NCBI GenBank assembly: GCA_030019445.1
Contig: JASEEU010000007.1
Span: 1 to 64,000, forward strand
Reading direction: 5' to 3'
DNA: 64,000 bases
Origin: Anaerosomatales bacterium
GTDB lineage: Bacteria; Actinomycetota; Coriobacteriia; Anaerosomatales; Anaerosomataceae
The notes under the pieces are model-generated. The model saw nothing but the letters and a program-made list of their open reading frames with translations. It did not search any database and had not been told where the DNA came from. Of this stretch, positions 13,966 to 21,859 are shown one piece after another; position 1 is the first letter of the stretch, and the number at the start of each line of letters is the position of its first letter. Both the position numbers and the translations under genes were made by a program.

Positions 13966-14121
13966 CGCGACTCGTTCAGCTACACGTTCGGGATTGACGA
14001 CCCCGCACTCGTGACGGTGCTCGTGGCGAGCGCCTTCAGCCTGCTAGCGGTGACCATCGTCGCGGGGCTTGCGCGCGACGCCGGAGGGACGGCGCCCGTC
14101 ACCGGCGCCGTGCCGGGATAA
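13957..14121 (+). pseudogene. Possible small membrane-protein gene, frame disrupted
   Basis: An ATG at 13957 overlaps the tetR stop but its frame ends after 18 codons. A second frame (13966-14121) reads a plausible peptide containing SYTFGIDDPALV, a hydrophobic span of about 20 residues (VLVASAFSLLAVTIVAGLAR) and a Gly/Pro-rich tail, but lacks a good start. A frameshift near 13966, real or from sequencing, would join them. Confidence 0.3.
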
Positions 14122-14130
14122 GGAAGTGAG

Positions 14131-14688
14131 ATGAGGGAGATGTCAGACAGGATCCTGGTCGCCTACGCGACGCGGTACGGCTCGACACGTGAGGTGGCCG
14201 AGGCGGTCGCCGAGACCCTGCGCGGACACGGCTTCGATGTGGACGTGCGGCCTGCGGGAGACGTTCCTGCTGTCGACGCCTACGCTGGCATCGTGCTGGC
14301 CGCGCCGTACTACATCGGGACGCTGCTCAAGGACGCGATAGCGTTCCTCGAGCGCCATCGCGCGGCCCTGCGCGGCATACCGCTCGCGCTCGCGACGCTC
14401 GGTCCGACACGGGCCGACGACGACATGGCCGAGGCCCGCCTGCAGATGGACGGGACGCTCGCGAAGCTGGACTGGCTCGAGCCGGTCGCCGCCGAGATGT
14501 TCGTCGGCGCGTACGATCCCGCGCGACTGCGTGTGCTCGACAAGCTCGTGGCGTTGCCGCCGGCGAGCCCGCTGCACGGCCGGCCGGCAAGCGATGACCG
14601 TGACTGGGATACGATACGCGCGTGGACGGAGACGCTCCCGGCGGCGATGGGGCTACCGGCGCCCGCCGGAGCGCCTCGCCCCCAGTAG
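14131..14688 (+). CDS. Flavodoxin-domain protein, HemG-like
   Basis: 185 residues; ATG at 14131, with a second in-frame ATG at 14140 also plausible. The FMN phosphate-binding loop ATRYGSTREVAEAVAETL lies near residue 12, followed by IVLAAPYYIGTLLKDAIAFLERH, a pattern of flavodoxin domain proteins related to menaquinone-dependent protoporphyrinogen oxidase. The true HemG role is uncertain; other flavodoxin_5 members act as general FMN reductases. It lies downstream of the TetR gene and may be its target. Confidence 0.75.
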   Translation: MREMSDRILVAYATRYGSTREVAEAVAETLRGHGFDVDVRPAGDVPAVDAYAGIVLAAPYYIGTLLKDAIAFLERHRAALRGIPLALATLGPTRADDDMAEARLQMDGTLAKLDWLEPVAAEMFVGAYDPARLRVLDKLVALPPASPLHGRPASDDRDWDTIRAWTETLPAAMGLPAPAGAPRPQ

Positions 14689-14753
14689 GCGTGGGCCCGA
14701 GTCGCAGCGAGAGCGGTTCGTCTCGGCCATGACGGCGGCCGGTACCGTCTCGA

Positions 14754-15119
14754 TCACGGTGTCGGCGGAGGGATCAGCGGTCGCACCTCGAGGCCGCCCG
14801 TGGGGGCGGCGGGGTGAAGGCGAGCGGCCTCCACGGCGGTGTCGAGGTCCGGCGCCGACAGCACGAAGAACGCGGCGGGGACGAGGTCCGATCCGATGAA
14901 CGTGCCCTCGGCGACGTCGTCGCCCTGGATCGACCGGGCGGTCGTGCTCGCCTCGAACGCGAATCCGCGCTGGCCCGCGAAGTACGACGCGCCGAGGACT
15001 TTCGCGCCGGCCTCCTTGGCAGCGTCGGGGTAGCGGCCGATCGCTTCGACGTGCTCGGCCGTGTACGCTGCGGGATCCGCGGGCGCGGGGGCGTAGACGA
15101 GGACTCCGTACTGAGGCAT
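14754..15119 (-). CDS. YCII/DGPF-domain protein
   Basis: 121 residues. The N-terminus MPQYGVLVYAPAP and later strand-helix pattern (FFVLSAPDLDTAVEAARLHP, GLEVRPL) match the small ferredoxin-like YCII-related family, common in actinobacteria and often near sigma-factor genes, with no firmly known function. The C-terminus ends in a proline-rich tail. Convergent with the flavodoxin gene. Confidence 0.75.
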   Translation of the reverse strand: MPQYGVLVYAPAPADPAAYTAEHVEAIGRYPDAAKEAGAKVLGASYFAGQRGFAFEASTTARSIQGDDVAEGTFIGSDLVPAAFFVLSAPDLDTAVEAARLHPAAPTGGLEVRPLIPPPTP

Positions 15120-15185
15120 GGGGTGCTCCCTGGGTCGGTGTCGTCTTCTTTCTACCCCCGGCGAAGCCCACCCACGCCGCGACGC

Positions 15186-15542
15186 TCAGCGTGTCCAGAA
15201 GCCGCTCATCAGCAGGCCACCGATGACGAGGCCGGTGCCGAGCACCGCGAGCCCTTCGGCAAGCCTCGGGCGGTCGAAGAGGAGCGCGAGCGCGCGGACG
15301 AGCGCGTCGCCGAGCCAGAGCGCGCCCGAGGTGAGGTATGCGTACGGATGCTGGGTGATGAGGCAGACGGCGCCCATCGCCATGAACATACCGCCGAAGA
15401 CCGCGCGGATCTCGGTGCGACCGAGCGGGGTCGCGGCGGTCACCCCCACGATCTCGAGAGCCGTGGGCTTGAGCGCCACGATCACGCCGAGCACGAGGAC
15501 GGCGACCGCGGCGACGGTGGACGGCGCCTGCGCGAGCTCCAT
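15186..15542 (-). CDS. DUF4345-like four-helix membrane protein
   Basis: 118 residues from the ATG at 15542, which has AAGGAG upstream. Four hydrophobic segments are visible (about residues 8-28, 42-66, 72-90 and 95-114). The motif GRTEIRAVFGGMFMAMGAV resembles the DUF4345 core. Integral membrane protein of unknown role; no obvious partner. Confidence 0.6.
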   Translation of the reverse strand: MELAQAPSTVAAVAVLVLGVIVALKPTALEIVGVTAATPLGRTEIRAVFGGMFMAMGAVCLITQHPYAYLTSGALWLGDALVRALALLFDRPRLAEGLAVLGTGLVIGGLLMSGFWTR

Positions 15543-15611
15543 ACCGCTCCTTCCCTCGGCCGGTCCCATCCGACGATAGCAGAGCGCCGACCGACGCGGG
15601 CCGGGCGAGCG

Positions 15612-15640
15612 TGGACATACCTAGAAGTGTGATGTATAGT
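15612..15640 (+). promoter_or_regulatory. Promoter of the padR-permease operon
   Basis: -35 TGGACA (15612-15617), 17-base spacer, -10 TATAGT (15635-15640), 54 bases before the PadR start. Flanking ATACC and GGTAT half-sites could form a loose operator. Confidence 0.5.
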
Positions 15641-15693
15641 GCTGCAAGGTATTCACGGATCCACGTTCGGGACACCGCGCGACGGGTGGAGCG

Positions 15694-16080
15694 ATGGAGA
15701 TCAACAAAGACCTGGTAGCAGCATCTTCGACGCCGATCGTCCTCGCCATACTGGCCGAGGAGGACAGCTACGGCTACGCCATCCTGCAACGGGTGCGCGA
15801 GCTCTCCGGCGGTCGGCTGGAGTGGACCGACGGGATGCTCTATCCGGTACTGCACCGGCTCGGGCGTCTCGGCTATGTGGAGTCGCGCTGGGAGGTGGCC
15901 GAGAGCGGCCGCCGCCGCAAGTACTACCGGATCACCGAGCGGGGTCTTACCCAGCTGGCCGAGGAGCGCGAGCAGTGGCAAGCGGTCGACGCCACGCTGC
16001 GAGGCATCTGGCACATGCGCTCCCGGCCCTTCTCGGCTGCCTTCCGCACGTCCGCCATCGTACAGCCGCAAGGAGCATGA
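15694..16080 (+). CDS. PadR-family transcriptional regulator
   Basis: 128 residues with the winged-helix PadR core (about residues 10-90): TPIVLAILAEEDSYGYAILQRVREL, LEWTDGMLYPVLHRLGRLGYV and RRRKYYRITERG. PadR proteins usually repress an adjacent transporter or membrane gene. The stop overlaps the ATG of the next gene, whose product is a membrane protein with a permease-prefix domain, so the two form an operon. Confidence 0.9.
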   Translation: MEINKDLVAASSTPIVLAILAEEDSYGYAILQRVRELSGGRLEWTDGMLYPVLHRLGRLGYVESRWEVAESGRRRKYYRITERGLTQLAEEREQWQAVDATLRGIWHMRSRPFSAAFRTSAIVQPQGA

Positions 16081-16082
16081 TC

Positions 16083-17453
16083 ATGTCTGATGCAGAGCAC
16101 GACGCACCCCTCGAGGAGCGGATCGAACTGTGGCGGAGCTACCTGAGCCGTCGTCAGGCGATCAGCCCGGTCGACGTCGCCGAGCTGGAGGACCACCTGC
16201 GCGAGCAGGTGGCGACGCTCGTCGAGGCCGGCCTGGACGACGACGAGGCCTTCCTCGTCGCGGTGAAGCGGCTCGGCGCGCTTGACGCGCTCTCGCGTGA
16301 GTTCGCGCGCGAGTACTCGGAGCGGCTCTGGAAGCAGCTCGTCATCGCATCGCCGGAGTCCGACGAGCGCAAGGCCGGCGCGCGTAGGGACGCCTTCGTC
16401 GCGTTCGGGCTGGCCGTCTTGGCGGCGCTGCTGGTGAAGACGCCGGCGCTCTTCGGCGTCGACTTTGACGGGCAGGCCGGGTTCTACGCCCGGAACGCGA
16501 GCTTCTTCGCCCTGCCGCTGCTGACCGGCTACTTCGTCTGGAAGCGGCGGGTCGACACCACCACGGTGCGCTGGCTGGCCGCGGGGTTCGTGGCGGCTGC
16601 GGTGTTTGCTAACGCATTCCCGTTCGCCGAGGCCGGTCACACGGAGACGCTCACAGCGCTGCACCTGCCGATCGCGCTCTGGCTGGCGGTCGGCGTCGCC
16701 TATGCCGGCGGTCGCTGGCGGCAGGTGGCGGGACGCATGGACTTCGTCCGCTTCTCGGGCGAGCTCTTCATCTACTACGTGCTCATCGGGCTCGGTGGAG
16801 CGCTGCTCATGGGCTTCATGGCGATGATCTTCTCGGCCATCGGCATCGACGTCGAACCGATCTTCGAGTCCTGGCTGCTGCCCTGCGGCGCCGCCGCCGG
16901 CGTGATCGTCGCGTCGTGGCTCGTGGAGGCCAAACAGAGCGTCATCGAGAACATGGCGCCGGTGCTGACGCGCTTGTTCACCCCGCTGTTCGCGGTCGCG
17001 CTGATCGCGTTCCTCGGCACGGCGCTCGTGACGGGGCGTGGGGTGGATGTCGACCGGGACGTGCTCATCGCGTTCGACCTGCTGCTCGTCGTCGTCCTCG
17101 GGCTGCTGCTGTACTCGGTCTCGGCGCGCGACCCCGAGGCGCCTCCCGGCTTCTTCGATGTGCTGCAGTTCGTCCTGGTCATCAGCGCGCTCGCGGCCGA
17201 CGCCGTCGCGCTCTGGGCCATCGCGTCGCGCATCACCGAGTTCGGCTTCACGCCGAACCGGGTCGCGGCGCTCGGCGAGAACATCATCCTGCTCGCGAAT
17301 CTCGGCTGGTCGGCGGTGCTCTACGCGCGCTTCATGCGCGGGCGGGGGACGTTCGCCGCGCTCGAGCGGTGGCAGACCGACTACCTCTACGTGTACGCGG
17401 GATGGGCGGCCATCGTCGTGGTCGCGTTCCCGCCGCTGTTCGGGTACGTCTAG
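16083..17453 (+). CDS. Membrane protein with permease-prefix domain
   Basis: 456 residues. The ATG at 16083 lies eight bases after AAGGAGC; an overlapping ATG at 16077 is possible. The N-terminal soluble region (about 5-80: LWRSYLSRRQAISPVDVAELEDHLREQ) is the permease-prefix helical domain that typically partners PadR regulators. About ten to eleven membrane segments follow from residue 100 on. Transported substrate, if any, unknown. Confidence 0.75.
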   Translation: MSDAEHDAPLEERIELWRSYLSRRQAISPVDVAELEDHLREQVATLVEAGLDDDEAFLVAVKRLGALDALSREFAREYSERLWKQLVIASPESDERKAGARRDAFVAFGLAVLAALLVKTPALFGVDFDGQAGFYARNASFFALPLLTGYFVWKRRVDTTTVRWLAAGFVAAAVFANAFPFAEAGHTETLTALHLPIALWLAVGVAYAGGRWRQVAGRMDFVRFSGELFIYYVLIGLGGALLMGFMAMIFSAIGIDVEPIFESWLLPCGAAAGVIVASWLVEAKQSVIENMAPVLTRLFTPLFAVALIAFLGTALVTGRGVDVDRDVLIAFDLLLVVVLGLLLYSVSARDPEAPPGFFDVLQFVLVISALAADAVALWAIASRITEFGFTPNRVAALGENIILLANLGWSAVLYARFMRGRGTFAALERWQTDYLYVYAGWAAIVVVAFPPLFGYV

Positions 17454-17529
17454 GGTCGCACCCCTTGCCCGCGGCGCTCGCGACGCGCACAGTGGTGCTA
17501 TCGGGCGGACGTGGAACGAGGGGGCCGCG

Positions 17530-18159
17530 ATGCCGAGGATCACCGGTGCCATGCGGGGACGTCTGCGCTCGCTCACAGGCGCGCTCGGCCGCTTCATACG
17601 GCACCCCGACCCGTTCGATGACGCCTACGGATGCCTCGTCGCGGCCGCGATGCTCGTGCTTGCAGCGGTGGTGATCATGGCGGGTCTCTACCTGGCGGGT
17701 GTCATCGACTACGACTTCACCCGCACGCCCGAGGAGCGGGCCGCCGAGGGCGGTAGCCCGTCGGGCGCCGCCGCCGACGTCGCGGACCAGGAACCGGGGC
17801 CGCCGTACCTGGAAGGCCGTCACTTCGCCATCATCGGGTCAGGCTCCGGTGGCGAGTACCGTGCCTACACGTTCGAGCTCGTCGGCGAGGGCGAGAGCGG
17901 GTCGATCAGGGTCTGGGAGGACGACACGGGGCGGGGGAGCTTTCAGATCGTCGACGGGAACATCCATATCGAGATGGAGCGCATGGTCCCGCCCGAGCGC
18001 CGCGAGATCTTCGAGCCCAACGTCTTCGACGGCGTGATGGCTCCTGACGGGTCGGGCTTCTCGGGCACGTGGACGCGCGAGGGCTGGACCGGCGTGCCTG
18101 GTGCGATGGAACTCACGGGCGAGTGGTCCACCGTCCCTTTCAGGGGCGAGCGGCTCTAG
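17530..18159 (+). CDS. Membrane-anchored protein, unknown function
   Basis: 209 residues. A basic cytoplasmic N-terminus is followed by one membrane span (about residues 36-58), then an acidic linker and an extracytoplasmic beta-rich domain (about 95-205: HFAIIGSGSGGEYRAYTFEL, GSFQIVDGNIHIEME, FSGTWTREGW). The pattern suggests a small barrel that binds something outside the cell, but no family was recognised. Confidence 0.6.
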   Translation: MPRITGAMRGRLRSLTGALGRFIRHPDPFDDAYGCLVAAAMLVLAAVVIMAGLYLAGVIDYDFTRTPEERAAEGGSPSGAAADVADQEPGPPYLEGRHFAIIGSGSGGEYRAYTFELVGEGESGSIRVWEDDTGRGSFQIVDGNIHIEMERMVPPERREIFEPNVFDGVMAPDGSGFSGTWTREGWTGVPGAMELTGEWSTVPFRGERL

Positions 18160-18235
18160 CGCGGAGGAGCCGGGCCACCGCAAGCTCCATCGCCCGCTCG
18201 GTCATGGCAGCGACAGGCGTGGAGGGGCGAGGGTC

Positions 18236-18709
18236 ATGCGCAGCGGATGGATCGCGATCGGCATCATCGGCGCTCTGGCGGTCGGGGCGGCTGCCGGCTA
18301 CTTCGTGGGGGTCTCGGCTGATGCGCCCGGCGTGTCCGCCGCCGAGAAGGTCGGCGCGACCGTGCGCGAGATCTATGAGGGTCCGGACGGCGTCGACAAG
18401 CTCGAGGAGCTGACGGCGCTCTACGCCGAGGACGCCGTCATCGACGACCTGGCCAACGGGGACCACTTCGAAGGCGAGTTCGAGCGGGAGTGGGCGAACG
18501 AGGTCTTCCTGGACACTCCCGATCTGGACATGGTGATCGAGGAAGTCATCGCTGGCGATGGCATCCTCGCGCTCACCTGGACGGCCACGGGGAGCGACGC
18601 GGGCGGCGAGCCCTTCACTCTGCCGGGGGTGACCGTCTACAAGCTGCGGGACGACCGCGTCATCCACGAGTACTACTACTACAACGAGCGGCAGGCACCG
18701 ATGCTCTAG
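18236..18709 (+). CDS. SnoaL/NTF2-like domain protein with N-terminal signal or anchor
   Basis: 157 residues from the ATG at 18236. An N-terminal hydrophobic stretch (about 5-27) is followed by an NTF2-like fold: VREIYEGPDGVDKLEELTALYAE, VIDDLANGDHFEG, LALTWTATGSDAGG and VTVYKLRDDRVIHEYYYYN. SnoaL-like domains bind small hydrophobic ligands; no function is assigned. Same strand as the preceding anchored protein. Confidence 0.7.
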   Translation: MRSGWIAIGIIGALAVGAAAGYFVGVSADAPGVSAAEKVGATVREIYEGPDGVDKLEELTALYAEDAVIDDLANGDHFEGEFEREWANEVFLDTPDLDMVIEEVIAGDGILALTWTATGSDAGGEPFTLPGVTVYKLRDDRVIHEYYYYNERQAPML

Positions 18710-18724
18710 CCCCTCGTGGGGGGC

Positions 18725-18847
18725 CTACCGCTTCGTGCGCCTGAACTGTGCCGTCGAGAGGCCGGTCGTCAAGAGCGCGAGACCCGAGACGAGCGCGACG
18801 CGGATCCCCTCGGCCATGCCCGATCGCCAGATCCAGGCTGCCTTCAT
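18725..18847 (-). CDS. Short hydrophobic protein (40 aa)
   Basis: ATG at 18847 preceded by GGGGGGTG. A single hydrophobic span (RVALVSGLALLTTGLS) is flanked by charged ends, finishing QFRRTKR. It could be a small membrane protein; the short length leaves doubt that it is expressed. Confidence 0.35.
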   Translation of the reverse strand: MKAAWIWRSGMAEGIRVALVSGLALLTTGLSTAQFRRTKR

Positions 18848-18883
18848 GGCGCACCCCCCGGACCTGATCGCCGATGCAACAGC

Positions 18884-18909
18884 GGCCCCGGCACCATCAT
18901 GCCGGGGCC
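18884..18909 (-). terminator. Hairpin, possible terminator
   Basis: A perfect nine-base stem GGCCCCGGC/GCCGGGGCC with an eight-base loop, downstream of the membrane protein encoded at 18966-19277. It lacks a clear U-run on either side. Confidence 0.45.
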
Positions 18910-18965
18910 CTGCAGGTATCGTAACACCCACGGTCGTGCATGACCGGGGGAAGCGCCTCGTCGAG

Positions 18966-19277
18966 CTACGCCTTCCAGGGAAAGACGAGCCACGTGGTGA
19001 AGCCGAGCGTCCCGATCACGAGCACCAGGCGGATGGGGAGCGACAGCGGCATCGTCCAGAACCACAGTGCGAGCATCCAGGGAAGGAAGAGCAGCCAGAT
19101 GACGCCCTGCACGAGGATGTTGAGCGAGCGCGTCCACTCCCAGACCTCGGTCAGCCGCGTGGGCTCGGTCACCAGGTAGTAGCCGAAGAGCGCCGTCGCC
19201 GCGAGCGACATCGCGAACACCGAGATCGAGAAGAGCGCCTCGCCAGTGGTCTGTCCGGGGATCTCCAGTACCTTCAT
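18966..19277 (-). CDS. Small three-helix membrane protein
   Basis: 103 residues; the ATG at 19277 is seven bases from AAGGAG, while the ATG at 19283 is too close to it. Three hydrophobic segments (about 16-36, 50-72 and 78-100). No family recognised. A GTTTC-N4-GAAAC repeat sits just upstream and resembles the operator of the neighbouring TetR gene, so it is probably controlled by that regulator. Confidence 0.6.
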   Translation of the reverse strand: MKVLEIPGQTTGEALFSISVFAMSLAATALFGYYLVTEPTRLTEVWEWTRSLNILVQGVIWLLFLPWMLALWFWTMPLSLPIRLVLVIGTLGFTTWLVFPWKA

Positions 19278-19291
19278 CGCCATACTCCTTC

Positions 19292-19305
19292 GTTTCGGTG
19301 GAAAC
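19292..19305 (-). promoter_or_regulatory. Putative TetR operator half-sites
   Basis: GTTTC-N4-GAAAC, 15 bases upstream of the small membrane protein gene. It shares the GTTTC/GAAAC half-sites with the palindrome at 19970-19990 upstream of the tetR gene, though the spacing differs. Confidence 0.4.
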
Positions 19306-19384
19306 CAAGACGGCTTCCAGTTTCCTTTGGGCCTGACAAAGGGCCGTCTCGGCGGCTCGTCGCCTCGAAGACGGCCCGTGGAAC

Positions 19385-19924
19385 CTACGTCAAGAACTTC
19401 ACTATGCGCTCGCGCAGCTCGTCGTCGTGATCCACCGTGGGGTCATCGTTGACCATCACGACGTAGTCCAGCACCATGGCGGCGATCATCCGCTCGGCGA
19501 ACTGTGCGTCGCCCGCCGCGAACTCTCCTGCGGCCATGCCCGCCTCGATGAGTTCGCGAAGCAGCTCGCCATTAGCCTGGCGGAACGCGTCGGCCGCGAT
19601 CTCGTACTCGCGCAGCCATTCGTCGCGTCCGGTCTTGGTGATGTGCTCGCGAGCGCTACTCAGGATGAACGACACGACTGCCTCGACTTTCGCGGTGTAG
19701 GTCGGAAGGGGGGCGACAGCGGCGGCGAGCCGCAGCTTGTCGCGCGATGCCTGTTCGGTCACGAGGTGGGCGTAGATGCCGTTCTTCCCGTCGAAGTGAA
19801 CGTAGATCGTCTTCTTCGAGATGTGCAGCTCGCGCGCGATGTCATCGAGCGTCGTGCCGTCGTAACCCGCGCTGGCGAGGCGACGAGCGAACGCCTCCGC
19901 TATCGCGCGCCTGGTCTCGCTCAT
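19385..19924 (-). CDS. TetR-family transcriptional regulator
   Basis: 179 residues. The helix-turn-helix is at about residues 8-50 (AEAFARRLASAGYDGTTLDD, IARELHISKKTIYVHFDGKN). The C-terminal helical domain is of unassigned ligand type. A perfect palindrome 45 bases upstream is its likely autoregulatory operator, and a related site precedes the next gene downstream, suggesting a local two-gene regulon. Confidence 0.88.
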   Translation of the reverse strand: MSETRRAIAEAFARRLASAGYDGTTLDDIARELHISKKTIYVHFDGKNGIYAHLVTEQASRDKLRLAAAVAPLPTYTAKVEAVVSFILSSAREHITKTGRDEWLREYEIAADAFRQANGELLRELIEAGMAAGEFAAGDAQFAERMIAAMVLDYVVMVNDDPTVDHDDELRERIVKFLT

Positions 19925-19969
19925 CGTGCCACCTCTCTTCCGGGATCGTGCGGAAACTCAATGCAAGTG

Positions 19970-19990
19970 CAGTTTCCACGATGGAAACTG
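19970..19990 (-). promoter_or_regulatory. Palindromic operator upstream of tetR
   Basis: Perfect inverted repeat CAGTTTCC-N5-GGAAACTG. Further GGAAAC- and GTTTCC-like half-sites lie at 19951-19957 and near 20000, so several dimers may bind. Confidence 0.6.
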
Positions 19991-20031
19991 AGATGTCAAG
20001 AAGTTTCCTCAAGAATCTTGGGGGCGCCGCC

Positions 20032-20688
20032 CTATGCGTCGTCGGACTCCCTGCGCGCCTCGAGTCCCACGAGAAGCGCGAGGAGACCCTCGTCCATCCC
20101 GCGACCCCAGTCGCGGAGCTGCGGCGCCAGTGAGGCGGCGAGCGGCGCTCCTGCGCCGGCAGCCTTGATCGCGTCGTCGCTCGGACCGCTCCACGAACCG
20201 CCCTGGCCCGATGAGAGCATGTACCAGCCGGCCGTGAACGCGAAGATGGCGTGCGCGGCGTCGACGAGGTCCTGACCCTCGAATCCCGCGGACCGCAGGA
20301 TCTGCAGCGGCGCCTCCAGCATCTGCAACGACTCCGTGGTGCTGTACTGACGGCCGAGGAAGAGCCAGCCGGCGTTGGGATGGGCCTCAAGCGCGCGACC
20401 CGCCGACGCCGGGCCGGAGAGCATGACCTCCTTCCAGTCCGACTCGGCCTCGGACACCGGCATCGCGGGCCCCGTCTCCTCGATGATCCGTGCGGCGACC
20501 GCGTCCAGGATCGCGTCTTTGTTGGGGAAGTGGTGGTAGAGCGCCATCGCCTCCACGCCGAGCGCGTCGCCGAGACGGCGCATGCTCAGACCTTCAACAC
20601 CCTCCGAGTCGAGCAGTTCGAGTGCCTTCTCGACGATCTTCTCCCTGTTCAGGGGCTTGCGACGGCTCGTATTCGGCTTCGGGGTCAT
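20032..20688 (-). CDS. TetR/AcrR regulator with TetR-type C-terminal domain
   Basis: 218 residues. The HTH lies at about 15-58 (NREKIVEKALELLDSEGVEG, LSMRRLGDALGVEAMALYHH). The C-terminal region (about 75-210) has the length and helix pattern of TetR_C proteins that bind drug-like ligands. It is divergent from the gene at 20818, and the shared intergenic region carries three TTTAC-GTAAA-like operators. Confidence 0.87.
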   Translation of the reverse strand: MTPKPNTSRRKPLNREKIVEKALELLDSEGVEGLSMRRLGDALGVEAMALYHHFPNKDAILDAVAARIIEETGPAMPVSEAESDWKEVMLSGPASAGRALEAHPNAGWLFLGRQYSTTESLQMLEAPLQILRSAGFEGQDLVDAAHAIFAFTAGWYMLSSGQGGSWSGPSDDAIKAAGAGAPLAASLAPQLRDWGRGMDEGLLALLVGLEARRESDDA

Positions 20689-20718
20689 GGCTTCTCAGCC
20701 TTTCTTCGAGAAAGGGGC

Positions 20719-20776
20719 TTGACTTTACGGTGTAAAGGCGTAGGATGCCTTACGGCGTAAAGTATACGCTGTAAAG
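20719..20776 (+). promoter_or_regulatory. Divergent promoter with three operator repeats
   Basis: -35 TTGACT (20719-20724), 16-base spacer, -10 TAGGAT (20741-20746) reading rightward. Operators: CTTTAC-GGT-GTAAAG (20723-20737, perfect), CTTACGGCGTAAAG (20749-20762) and TATACGCTGTAAAG (20763-20776). The first covers the -35 and spacer, so binding should block transcription. Confidence 0.65.
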
Positions 20777-20817
20777 CCGGTGCGGGGCAAGCCCCCGCAA
20801 AGGGAGGAGAAGGAACG

Positions 20818-21291
20818 ATGGAGATCACGACGACACCGGTGTGCAGGGTCGGCTGGAAGGGCGAGACCCTGCAGTATGTGGTGAAGGCCGAAGGCGCCAC
20901 CGAGGTGCTCGCGCCGGCGGGCGGCCCCGACGGGCTGCGCGTCCAGGTGACGGGCACGCGGCAGGTGCCGGGCGGCGTCGAGGCGGACCTCGAGGTCCAG
21001 GTCCTCGACTCGACCGCCTATTGAGAAGACCTGCTGATCGAGGCGCGTGACGCCTCGGGTTCCATCCAGCAGGGCGAGTTCGAGGTCATGACGCTCCCGT
21101 CGGCGGTCCTGCCGGCGTGTGCGATCGGCGGGACGCTCGCCCTCGTGGGCGCCGTCCTCGCGATCCGCTGGGGCGGTTGGGGCGGCTGGACGCTCGGCAT
21201 CCTCGCGTCGCTGCTGACGCTTGCCGGGCTCGGCATGGCCGGTTTCCTGATGTGGGGCCACTACGCGGGCTTCTCATGGCACTTCGCGTAG
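20818..21291 (+). pseudogene. Membrane protein gene interrupted by an in-frame TGA
   Basis: The ATG at 20818 follows GGGAGGAGAAGG. The frame reads 68 residues of a beta-rich domain, then TGA at 21022-21024, then continues open in the same frame for 89 codons, giving EDLLIEARDASGSIQQGEF and two hydrophobic segments before a stop at 21291. Both parts look coding. A Trp-to-stop mutation or sequencing error is simplest. A six-base stem GAGGCG/CGCCTC starts 15 bases after the TGA, so readthrough as selenocysteine cannot be excluded, but no redox motif supports it. Confidence 0.55.
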
Positions 21292-21349
21292 GGCGAGCAG
21301 GGCGTGCCGTCGCGCAGGCGGCGCGCCCGTTGACCGAAGGAGTAGAACG

Positions 21350-21859
21350 ATGAGCACGATTTTCACACATCCCGCCGAGAAGCCCGTTCGCCGTCCGGGG
21401 AGCGAGGTTCTCAGGACGCTCGTGGGCGCGGGCGATCGTATCGGCCGCTTCGTGCTGCCGTTCCTGGCGGCGGGCCTCGCTCTCAACCTCATGCGTCCGG
21501 AGCTCTTCAGCGTCGGTGGCCCTCCGGCGGTTGTCAGGGGCGTCGCCTTCGCGGTGCTCGTGCCCGGTGTCGTCATCTGGGCGTGGTCGGTGGCGTTGAT
21601 CCTCTCAAGGGTCCCGTGCGGCGAGCTCATCACGGGCGGTCCGTACGCGCTCGTGAAGCACCCGCTCTACACCAGCGTGGGCCTTCTGGTGCTGCCGGCC
21701 GCGGGCCTGCTGCTCGACTCGTGGCTGGGGATCGCCCTCGGCGCGGTGCTCTACATCGCCGCCCGGCGTTACGCCCCTGCCGAGGAAGCCGCGCTGGCGC
21801 ATGCGTTCGGCGCCGCGTGGGACGACTACCGGGAGAGGGTGCTCGTGACATGGCTGTGA
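21350..21859 (+). CDS. Isoprenylcysteine carboxyl methyltransferase-like membrane protein
   Basis: 169 residues with about four membrane segments. The C-terminal half has the ICMT/PEMT signature GGPYALVKHPLYTSVGLLVL near residue 100, followed by EEAALAHAFGAAWDDYRERV with the conserved acidic helix. Bacterial members methylate small or lipid substrates not predictable here. It overlaps the next gene by ten bases, so they are co-transcribed, probably from the operator-controlled promoter at 20719. Confidence 0.82.
   Translation: MSTIFTHPAEKPVRRPGSEVLRTLVGAGDRIGRFVLPFLAAGLALNLMRPELFSVGGPPAVVRGVAFAVLVPGVVIWAWSVALILSRVPCGELITGGPYALVKHPLYTSVGLLVLPAAGLLLDSWLGIALGAVLYIAARRYAPAEEAALAHAFGAAWDDYRERVLVTWL

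Noticed and set aside
21022-21056. TGA plus hairpin as selenocysteine insertion site
   Set aside because: Stem is short, the protein has no redox motif or Cys-homologue hint, and Trp fits the position; kept only as a remote option.
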